Position numbers and translations under genes: made by a program. Positions 47,801 through 59,800 of a stretch of 64,000 nucleotides of DNA are shown in pieces. Source of the stretch: Aplidium turbinatum (lineage: Eukaryota > Chordata > Ascidiacea > Aplousobranchia > Polyclinidae). The notes under the pieces are model-generated. The model was not told the DNA's origin. It made no database searches and saw only the letters and a list, made by a program, of their open reading frames with translations. The DNA lies in NCBI GenBank assembly GCA_918807975.1, contig OU964921.1, forward strand, positions 7,163,498 through 7,227,497. The letters are read 5' to 3'. Position 1 is the first letter of the stretch, and each line of letters opens with the position of its first letter.

Positions 47801-50800
47801 GGAGCCAATTGAAAGAAACAGATGTTAATTTTAAATTCAGAGGCAAAAATTGCCCAGAAATCGTTAAAATATCTTCGGCACTCGAAAAAAAAAATTTGTT
47901 GGCCAGTGTAATTTAAACACTGTAAAAGTAATATCACTGTATCATTTATCCAATGCAAAACAAAGCATAGCATAATTATTGCAATCTGCCGAGGATTACA
48001 CTTACGAAGTGATATGCTACCATACAACAATTTGTGTTTGAAGGCGCCAGCTCTTCACCACAAACACAAATTGTTGAAGTAGGCTACAAAACTCCATTTG
48101 CAGATGACTACATGATTGCAAACAATGCCATGCTCTTTCAAAAGCACCACATCAAATCCAATCCTGGCAGTGTAATGGGCTATGTCCAGTTTTTGTTTTA
48201 CAACCGGTTGTCACTTTGAGAGCCTCACTGGGCTATGTCCAAAAAAGGGGTGTAAAAAAAATGGGGGGTGGCACACAATTTTGAAAAACATCTAGTTGTG
48301 TGCAAACCAAGGAGAGCATGGTATGGTTTAAAGTATGTGGCACTGGTGTTTGATCCATTTGAGATATCAAAAATATTCAAAAAAATAAATGGTTTTTTAC
48401 ATTTATCTCAGTTTGATGATTTTGGACATAACACCATTTGGTTTTACGTCAACGATATACAGTAGATTCCGTTTGTTAATAAATAAGTTTTTGTAGCCAA
48501 CACATCCAGGTATCATGAGGAAGTTTAATGTGAGCAGACCTTCAATAAAAATGTTACTAATGTTCAATGTTGTCGGTGTATTAGTGCGAATATATTGATT
48601 GTATAAACAAAAATACTTTATGTAAACTGTTAACATGTTTGGTGCACACTACACAGCATCCAAAACATTGTAAGGGCTACCTGTTTGCACGTTTTGCCAT
48701 TTGCATTATCAACAGGCGATCTTCCTAACCGCTTCATGGTCTCATTTTTTTGTGATATTATTTCAGGTTGATCTTCTGTGCGCTTCTCGGAGCAATCTCT
48801 TTTCCAACACGTTAGTACCTTATCAGAATGACGCTTTGAAGTTTTGGGAGAAGACCGCGCACACAATGGCTGCGGTTCTCGAGAATATCAAAGATTACCA
48901 AAGTTATGAATTCAAGTTATTGAAGGTACGTTGATTGGTTGAGATGAACCTCACGTAGATGTCAGTATTCACTTAAGTATTAAATAAAAAGTCTATATAG
49001 TGTATTTTTGGTGTTGTTGTTCAACATGATAGCTTGTTTGAAAGGGTCTGCTACTATTCGGTGAGTTCGTGACCTCTAACCCCTAATCCTAAAACGGCAA
49101 TGATAATTAGGCTACGGTACCCGATAGTTTAAAAAAAAAAAATTGGAAAAATCCCCCGTTAAAAGATCGGACTCACCGAAACGGGCCATTCCGTGTTTGA
49201 AATTAGGGCTCTTGACGTTATCACACCTGGAAAATCCTATCCCTGAGGATAGTGACTTGTATGCAAAGTTCAAACGAAGGCTCATGAAGGACGAGACATT
49301 TTGTAGGCTTTAAAATTTTATATTTGTGCTCCCTGTTATGAGCCTTTCATTTAAATATGTTAGTCATAATCGTCTACTCTTTCAATTTTTTTTGGTGTTT
49401 AAACTTCTGTTTAAGAGATTATGTTGCTGTAAATATAAATTGTTTAAGAAAAAGATAATAAAGAAAGTATTATTTAAAGTAATGTGCTTTTAAGTTCTAG
49501 TCACTAGTCAGGGGTGGGCAAACAAGTTACGTCAAGGCATTTTTAAGAAGTGTTGCATAAGATTTGACACCTTTTATTTTAAGATCTTTTTTACATAAAT
49601 TTTTAATAATTTTTTGAATTGTTGTGGTGACATTGCTTTGAAAACGCATGAGTTTACGTAACAAGATGGCAATCTTTGTAGCAAAAACTTACAATCTTCC
49701 CTCAAGAAATAGTTCATATTCGACTTAGTGGTTGGCCACCCTTGCAGTAGTATGCTTGCTCAGTGGAACCAAAGTACATAATTGTTGTGAAATTAACTCT
49801 CAAATGACTTCATTAAACTGGTGTTGATCTTGCACAGTATGCTCTTCGTATCATTCACTCTTGTTTTCTAATGAATGAAAAACCTAACTTGCTTGAATTC
49901 GTATAAAAAAACGTTATTTTCTTTGTTTGATGGATGAAACATTTCTATCTATAACTGTGGCTTCATCCAAATTTTATGTATCACTTTCTTCTGTATTCTC
50001 TCAGCTTCGTTGATGTACTCTTTTTTGTTGCTTCCCAACTTTTCTCACAAGGAAGTTTCATAAGTTTATCGTTTATTGATAGTGGCACACTTACCCAGAA
50101 CTGTTTTTGAATGCAAAATTGCAACATGGTTTATGTTGGTGAAATCTTGATTTTTTGACACTGCTAGCTTGACGCAGAACCACTTTCAACAATCATAAAA
50201 GTAGCTGAAAGTTAATTTTTCTAATCATTTTTATGTTATATTTTTTTTGCTGGATAAATATTGATGTTCTGTAATAATTTCAAAGTTTCGTAAAAAATCA
50301 CGTAAAGTGGTATTTTAAGTTATGGTATGTGATATCAAAATAATGCCGATTAAATTAGTCTTGATGGGAATTGGGAAGTCAATATGAAAAGCTAAGACTA
50401 AAGTTGTGATATTCTGTTATGATCTTCATTGAAAAATCCTTGATTCAAATTGATTTTCTTTGGAAGAAAGCCAATGTGAAATTGTCCGATGATGATATGC
50501 ACTAAACTTCAAACGGCTTGACGACAAGCTGACTTCGTCAGAACGCCTTGATCAACTCAAATACAACTACAAGTGATTTTTTTAATGCCTGAATGAGTAG
50601 ATTTTGATCAGAATCCCCATCCGGACAGCAAAATCGGTCATTTTTCTGGGTCCACGTCTTTTAGGCGCAGACAATTAGACGCCGGTCATTTGGGTCTGCT
50701 ACTATTCGGCGAGTCCGATTCGGCTAATCCGATTCGGCGAGTTCCCTATTCGGCGAGAGCCTTTTTCGGCGAGTGACCTATTCGGCGAGTTTTTGAAATT

Positions 50801-53800
50801 TTATTTTTGAAAGGGAATTATCGGGTACCGTAGCCTAATTATAATTGCCGTTTTTACATCGTTAAACGTTGCAGTCGTGCAGAAAGGAATAAAAATAAAA
50901 TGTTTTAACTATTAAATTAAAATTCGTTACGTCAGTTCAGTTGTTTTTATTTCTGACTATCATGTGAAAAACAATACACGTCAACATAGCAAAGGTAGAA
51001 GCGACAAAACGCGAACGTTAAAACGTGCTTGAATTCGTCATGTCAGTTCAGTTGTTATCAAAAACAATTTACGTCAACATAGCAAAGGTGTAGAAAAAGG
51101 TAGAAGCGACAAAACGCGAACGTTAAAACGTGCTTGTGACCGAAGTAAGTTATTGAGTTGAAAAAAATTTGGCACGGTCGCAACACCTTCAGAAAAATTT
51201 ACAAAATGAAGGGAAAATAAAAAAAGAAAATGTTACAAAAAAAAATCATGTTTAATGTCTATAAGTTAGTACTTTTGAATAGTTGAAATGATTGGTTTGG
51301 ATCAACAAAAGCTTGGATTGAAAGGAAATTATCGGGTACCGTAGCCTAGTTATCCCAACCAGCAGAAATTGCCATTTTAACATCGTTTTAACGACGCTAA
51401 ACGTTGAAATCGTGTAGAAAAGAGAACTTTGCTGACTAGGATACGTTGAAACTGGGAAACATTCACAGAAGCCCTTCGATTTGTTCCAAGAACCCATTTA
51501 GCCTAACAGTTCATTTGTACATTGATTCAACGTCTAAATACATTATCTTAAAAATGCATAATCTTAAAAATGCAACGTATCGAAGGGCTACTGTGAATGT
51601 TTCTCAGTTTCAACGCAGGCCTTAAAACTCGTGTTTTTTTCCGGCAGCCATCGTGGCCTACCGAGAGCTCCTTCTCGGCGGCCAAATCTGCGTGCTTGGA
51701 GGCCAAAATACAATAACGATAGCACAAGTAAATAGCATTAAACTTGCAACAATGTTAAAATAATCACTTAGCGTTGTTGAAGTCTGGGCGACGTCCTGCA
51801 ATAGAATCGTTGTACCACGCATTAAATGCTCTATCGGGATTGTAATCCGGTATTGCGGGACCATCTAACGACCCTAAATTGTTTTAACTGCTCGCAGCTC
51901 AGTAAATTGTTTCAACTGCATACCGCCTTTCATAAAACCTGACCATTTATATCGTTATGATGTCACCATTGAGGGTGTGAAGTTACTAACCCACAGCGGG
52001 ACATTTCTCAATTATGAAGGCACGTGTTTTACCCACGGATGTCAACTAACAAAGTTCTCCTTTTTAACAACGATTTAATGTCCGACAACATTAAATCGAT
52101 ATAAAAACGACAATATCGCCAGCCGATGTAAATTAGCACTTCGGATTAACACTTCGTTAAAATAAACATTCGGGAATTGCAAACAAGACTTCCAGCGCTG
52201 GTGCTCGCAGCTGAATATATTCAATACAACAGTAGTGCTTCTGACGCGCTGACCTAATTCTGCGTCACTCTTTGATACTACATATTTTCGACATTTAATC
52301 CACGAACATTCTATTGCGAAATTAAATAATTGAGAAACCGGCGGCCGAACTTGGCCGACGGAGGAGGTAGCACAGGCGGCTATTCAAGCACTACTTAGCG
52401 GCCATGGCCGCCGGCTGCTTTAAGGCTTGCAACGTATCCTAGTCAGCAAAGTTCTCTTTTCTACACGATTTCAACGTTTAGCGACGTTAAAACGATAGGC
52501 CACACATTTGGTTAGCCTTTTCATTCTGTTACTACAATGTAAAAATGAACTGTTAGGCTAACTGGGTTCTTGGAACAAATTTTTGATGGTAGGGATAACT
52601 AGGCTACGGTGCCCGATAATTTCCTTTCAATCCAAGCTGTAAGCCACACATTTGTTGATCCAAATTAATCATTTCAACTATTCAAAAGTACTAACTTATA
52701 GATATAAACATGAATTTTTTTTTTGTAACATTTTCTTTTTTTTATTTTCCCTTCACATCTTAAATTTTTCTGAAGGTGTTGCGACCGTGTCAAATTTCTT
52801 TCAACTCAATAACTTACTTCGGTCACAAGCACGTTTTAACGTTCGCGTTTTGTCGCTTCTACCTTAAAAACAACTGAACGGACATGACGAATTCAAGCAC
52901 GTTTTAGCGTTCACGTTTTGTCGCTTCTACCTTAAAAACAACTGAACGGACATGACGAATTCAAGCACGTTTTAGCGTTCACGTTTTGTCGCTTCTACCT
53001 TTGCTATGTTGACGTGTATTGTTTTTAATATGATGGTCAGAAATAAAAACAACTGAACTGATCTGACATGACGAATTTTAATTTAATAGTTAAAACATTT
53101 TATTTTTATTCCTTTCTGCACGTTCAGCGACGCTAAAACGATGTGAAAACAGTTAGGCTACGGCACCCGATAATTCCCTTTCAAAAATAAAATTTCAAAA
53201 ACTCGCCGAATAGGGCACTCGCCGAAAAAGGCTCTCGCCGAATAGGGAACTCTCCGAATCGGACTAGCCGAATCGGATTAGCCGAATCGGACTCGCCGAA
53301 ACGGGCCATTCCGCGGTCATTTAGGTGCTATTCCCAGTAAAGTCTGCAGATTGTATCAGCTCAGCTTTGGCAAAACCTAGTCGGGGTTTTGACTGAAAAC
53401 TAAGTTACTCTTCACTCAAACCTACCACCCGCTTGAGGTATGTTTTTTACTGATGTTTAGTGTAGTTATGATTTGACTTAACTAAAAGTGAACTCAGTCA
53501 TGTACGAAAACTTGAATAATTTATTGATAAAGCTTTCGCCGACGCAAACCTGGATTAACAACAAATAAATGCCGAACACGCGCATTAAAATCAATATATT
53601 TTTCTGTTCAATATAACATTTTGTGTGAAAAGCATTGCCGGTTTAAGCAGCCTCGCTCACGGAAGCCATGACATATTTTTCTGTTCAATGCAACATTTTG
53701 TGTGAAAAGCATTGCCGGAAAAAGCAGCTTCACTCTCTGAAGCCATGACTAACAACAAATAAATGCACGCGCATTAACAATACAACATATTTTTCTGTTC

Positions 53801-56800
53801 AATATAACATTTTGTGTGAAAAGCATTGCCCTACCTGCCAAGTTGATACAATCTGCAGACTTTATACTAGAAATAGCACCTAAATGAACGGGCGCCACAG
53901 TGCTCCGCACCTAAATATCCAGACGCCACACTGTGCGCGCCTATTTGACCGGCGCCTAACTGTCTGCGCCTAAAAGACTTGCTCCTATTTTTCTGTCTGT
54001 GCAGTGCTTTCAAAGTTCTGCTCCTAATCAAACCACCACTCACAAAATCACATTTATGTTTTGCTTGGTTGTACGTACGTGGTGGCATGCCAATACTAAC
54101 ATTGCACATCAATCGCTTTAATTGCAAGGGTCTAAACCCGCTGCAGGAGCTTGACACCTTGAAAGAAGACAATGACGAGAGCAAGAAAGCGGATGAAAAG
54201 GAGGAAGATAACAAATCGGATGACCAACAGTACGTATGCGTTCGTTATTTTACCTCAGCAGATTGCTGTGGTATAACCTTAAGCCATGAACTTAGTGTTC
54301 TTAGCTATGTTCAATGTTCATTTGATATAATGTTAACTCTCATACACTCTCTCATAGCAATGTTGCTTATTTTTTGCAAAACTAAATATTTTTCACTAGA
54401 TTGATTTGCCTGAGTGAGCCCGAGACTTCTGAGACTAATCCCAGTGAACAGGGTATAGAAAAGTCAAGTTCTCTTGCGAATGAACAAGGTATGATAATGT
54501 CAGCTGTTTTGTTTTGGGACAGCTTGATTTTCTATTCTTTTGTAGCATCGGTTTTAAAATCTTCTTACTCTGACGGCGTGTAAACTGTAGAAGATGCAAT
54601 CATGTTCTTTTCAATTTCGAATTTTCTACTAACCAATGACTAATAATCTAACCAACCTACTTTTCTGAGAAGGAGATCGATATGATTTTGATTTCAATTC
54701 CAAACTTTTTCTTGGTGAATTTCCCAACCCTGAGATGATTACTTTGCGTATGGTCATTCTTATCTTGTTAAAAGGATATCAAAGTTGGATGAGGTTTATT
54801 TGATCAAATATGCACCTCAAGTTCATAACTGGTCTTATCTTAACCATGAATTCGTGCCTTACCCGAATGTATCCCCTTCATCAGCACCGGTTTTGCCTTC
54901 ATTCAATTCAACATATCTTTATGAAAACAATGCACTGTTCTGCAATGAGCAGTCTGCATCTTCGTAGAATAAGGCTGCTGTAGAATGAGACGTGTTGGGC
55001 TAATTGCCCAAAACTATTTGTTGCATCAATCTAAGTGGTTCTTGCATATTCCATTTTGCCTGGTCATGCAGTTCAATGTCATGGTCATGTATGTAGACCG
55101 ACCATAGGGTAACTGTATCCGGAATGGCCCGTTTCGGTGAGTCCGATTCGGTGAGTCTGATTCGGTGAGTCCGATTCGGTGAGTCCGATCCCTTAACGGG
55201 GGATTTTTTCAATTTTTTTTTTTAATTATTGGGTACTGTAGCCTAATTATCATTGCCGTTTTAGGGTTAGGGGTTTGGGGTTAGGGTTAGGGGTTAGAGG
55301 TTAGGAACTCACCGAATCAGACTCACCGAATCGGACTCACCGAATCGGACTCACCGAATAGTAGCAGACCCAACTGTATCGATGCTGATATCTTCTTATT
55401 TTACAATATGTAACTTTAAATTTCAAAGATTATTGCATTAAAATGACGTCAGTATTTTATTATTTGATCAATCACTGAAAAAGGTACGATCGATTGAAAT
55501 CACTGAATCCGGTTACCCCATGTTTGGTGTAGAGTAGACATTAGAAGTTGCATAATTTAACATTTGCATGTGTCATTCATGTTAGCATCTATGTCAGTTC
55601 AATTTACGACATGGTGATGCGGCTATTAGGCTACATGGGCTTTGCTATGCTGAGAATCCTAAAAATGTCATTCATTTCGTTGTTTGCAACATAACCTATC
55701 TATTAGCCCTACATAATACATTCACAATAAACTCTATATCTAACATTTAGTTTATTTTTTTACAACGCAAATTTTTTATACAAAACATTTCTTGCAATAA
55801 TTTATAACTTTGTCGCCTTCAAGTATTAGTCCTATTACTGTGCATGAAAATTTGATGTGGATGTAATTTTCAAAGATCGTTTGGCACTGAGTTCAGTAGA
55901 AATGCTTTTGCTCGCCTGTAAGCACAAGCTTGGGTGTTCACTCCCCAGGCAGCAAAATCCATTATTTAAAAATTAATTTAATGTCTGGAGATGTTGAATC
56001 AATTGAAAAATGATGGATTTTGCTGTCTGGGTCAGAATTATCGAGAGAGGCACTGTAAATGTGTGTGCAAATGTTTAGAGCGTTTGATTCACTAATTCAC
56101 TCTTTGCATGTGCTTGCCGGTGTAGAGTCACTTTTAAACTTTTACGATGATTCCAATAATAACGGGCAGCTAGACGACGTTTATCATGACATCAGACAAC
56201 TTGATGAATTGAATGTTAACCAACCACTGCTAGATGTCCATGGTGAGTTCCTAAGATGATGATTTTTGGTCATTAAATATTGTATCAGCCAGAGTTACAT
56301 CAATTCACATTGAATTTGCATTTGGAAAGTTACACTCGTGATATTAGTACTTTTGTTGAGCCACTAGTTGGGGTTCAAAAGGGCCTTCTACATTGCAACC
56401 TAATCTTTATCAAATGCAATTCTACTTGTTTTTTTATAAAATCAAACTGTAAAAAATCATTGATGAGTATAACTATTGAAACTATTAATTTTTATTGTAA
56501 CTTAAAATGTAATTAATTGCATTTGGAAGTAATTGTAATGTGAAAATTTCAAAACAGCGTAACTGTAATGCGATTAAAAATTTTGATGGTGTAATTGTAA
56601 CGCAATTGAACTGAAAGCTATGTAATTGATCCAACCCTGGTATCAACACAAATATGACAGTTGTTAATCAAAACGTAAGTTCTTTGAACATGTGTGGTCA
56701 GTTAACTAACTTTTCAGCGTATTTGTTGCTTTTCATGCAGTGTTCTTGCAGGATATTGCAACAAGCTTTTTTTTTCGTCTTCATGGTTTTAGTTTGTACT

Positions 56801-59800
56801 TCAGGGGTGATCAAAAGTATTTCAATGGGCCATTTATGTGCTAATCTACAGTATTGTTTGGTGACAAGGTAAAAAACTGTTTGGTGACAGGGTAAAAAAC
56901 TTTAACTTTTTTTTGAAAGTACTGTCCCAAAGTTGTGAGTAAACTTTTAATGACAGTGTGAAAATTGGTAACGTATTATAGGCGGGTCAATATAAGGTTT
57001 GACCCCAAAAAAATTTATACAAAAGGTTTTTTTGTTCCAAGTGTATGATTAGGTTGTACTATACCCCAGAAAAAAAGTCTACAAAAATCTGACCCCGGGA
57101 AAGTGGTCAATTTACATAATTTGAAAATGGTGACCCCCCAAATTTTTCAATGTACACAGATTTTTTTTTAGTTCAATTAACACACTATAAATATATTATA
57201 CACATATAAACATGGTATCTATGCACCAAATGAACATATCAGAAACCGTCTGTGATGTCATTATGATGTCATGCAAGACATAGGCGTCGATTTTTTAACA
57301 TTTAAGAAAAAATCTGAGAGGCAAGATGATAAAAAGTGTGAAATATGTACCCAAATTTGAACAGTTCCATAAGATTACCCTGTCAAAGCTACAAAAAAGA
57401 ACAGAAAAGCAGGGTGGCTGCCCCCCCAAACAATTTCTACTGGGGGGCGCGCCCCCCTGCCTCCCGGGAATCGACGCCTATGATGGAAGAGTATATGCAC
57501 TAAACGTCAGAAAATGTCAGAGATGAAGTACCATTTTTCAAGTTATGATTGTTACATACTAGTAGTCGTCACAGTTATCATCGGTACTGTCTGTGTCGTC
57601 TTGATCCAATGGAAGGACATTGTTTGGGTTTTCAAAGGACACAAGTTGGCATTGTCCACAAGCAGAGGTACACGGACATCCGTACCTCCTACATGTACAT
57701 CGCCGTGTTGTGCAAGCGATCGTGCAATTACAATGCACAATCTTTAACAGATTGTCCGGTGCAGGGTTTTTCAGAGTCGTTACTGGTGCGAATTGTTTGT
57801 CCTCAATCTTCCAACCCCAGCCACTAGGGTCCAAATTGCTTTCTAGTCCTAACCATATCATTATTTGATAGTAAGCACGCAGGAAATGGAATATTGTAGA
57901 AGATGCAGTAGGTGGGAGTCGGACTGGCGCAACGAAGGATGACACTGAAACTACTTTCTTTTTCAACACAGAATGTCGCAAAGATGCCAGCGAATCGCTT
58001 TGCTTTCCAGCATAGAGTTGAACCATTGACTGTTTGCCATACTCTTCAATTGCATCCACCTTCTGGCCAGGTTTTGTAAATGCAAGTGCCAAGGATTCTA
58101 GCTCTTTGTCGCCTTTGGTGGCTTTCTGAACAGAGTGTTCTGTTTCCTATTCCGAAGATTCGTGAGGTGGTATCGCATCCTGTAAACGCATGGAGGAAGA
58201 GTAACTGAGAACATAGCTGTTGTCCGAGACATTCCTTTAGGGTATTAATATTGTACATCCTCTGATCTTTTGACCTCTTGTCCGAACGAAAATACATTGT
58301 CTTCTTCCGACTGTCCATATGATGGAGAAGAAGGATCAAGAGATCTGTGTCTTCTCCAACCAGGGTTGTAGTGTGGTATTCAGAAGCTGCAATAGCTGCC
58401 TGAACAATATCATAGTCGGCATCTCCTTCAGCGTTTATAACTGTGGGGCCTTTCTCTCGCAGTTTGTTGCTTATCATATTGATCAGGCCTTGCTTATTGC
58501 AGCCCTGTGACAGGAATTCCTCCTTGTTTCCAGTGAAGACTGTTGCTGGAGTGAAGCTCACTTTTGGATGATTTTTCTGCTGACGGCGTTGGTGGGTGCA
58601 GTCCTTCACTGGTGGTTGACCACGATAACCGTCGAAAACGATTGTCACCATCCCGTAATTGCGTAGGATAAAGTCGACATAGCCATCGGCAATGGCACTG
58701 TATGTGCTTCCCTTCGTCCATTGTACGCGATGCATGAAGGAACCACCATCAAGGACATACTTCTCGGTCTGTGGTACTTCATTGGTAACAGCCTCATCAG
58801 ATAGGCTGCTTGCGTACTCATCGATTGCTTTAGCAAGCCGTGTTTTCTCTGGCCTCCTCATAATGTTGCTTGTCTTAAACAGGGCAGGTGGGAATGGGCT
58901 CAGTTCGTATTTTAGAACCTCCTCTAGAGAAAAGTCACCTGCATTCGATATGACCAAAAGTCTCTGAAAAAGTAGGGCGGGATCGATGGATCTATCTTGG
59001 GAAACATTGATGCAACATGAATCACGTAAAGTTTTCACTTTGTCTTTCCGTTTACTTGCATATGTAAAAACTGGCTGACCCTCCATTTTTTTCTAAGATT
59101 TTCCTCCCGACTGTTCGATAGTCATCAACATTTACGCCATCTTTCGCAATCACTCCAGTGATGATGTTCCTCTGCGTTGGATCCGCACAAAATGGACTGA
59201 ATGATTGGAGCTTTTCTTTGATTTTGGCGAGGTCGGCTTGATCTCTCTTCATCCTTGCCCCACTCATTTCCTTATGCTGTGCACTCGTTGTAAATGCACG
59301 CTTGTTGAAGTCGGATTGAAGTCCTCCATCGCATGATTGTATTCTGAACAAGCTGGTGAGGATAACACCCACAAGGCTCGCTGCTCCTCGTTCATTCCAC
59401 TACCCCTTGTCAAGCCACCGGTTGTCTTTAGCGATCTCATCAATGTCTGTTCAATTACAAGGTCCGAACTAAGGCCAACCCAGACTTTGTCGGTTCGCCT
59501 GATGACATGTAATCCATCCTGAAATTTCTTGAAGACAGCAGGGTCCTTCATTTTGAGGTTTTGCATGTTTTGCAAGTACAAGTATGCTGATTTCAAGTAG
59601 TTGTGCTGTTGTGGTGCCCTGCAGCAGCAAATATTGGTAAGCACTCGGCAACAGCAATAAGATGTCTATCCCAGGAACCAATTCGATCTGCCATCAGCAG
59701 CATTCGTGTACATTTGACCATGTTCATGTAAGAAATCCAAAGCTTACTTGTCCTGAATTTATCAGACAAGCCAAGTTTCTTCTTGTCAAGTGCTTGCTGA

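Larger units (their letters stand above)
50648..53986. mobile_element. fold-back element with GTCTTTTAGGCGCAGACA ends, interrupted
   Basis: The left arm gtcttttaggcgcagaca is repeated inverted at the right, flanked by the 8-base duplication ATTTTTCT (50640-50647, 53987-53994). The left arm is split by the 50692-53313 element. The remaining interior (53323-53850) has three copies of tttttctgttcaat/acattttgtgtgaaaagcat at about 53598, 53670 and 53788. Confidence 0.8.
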
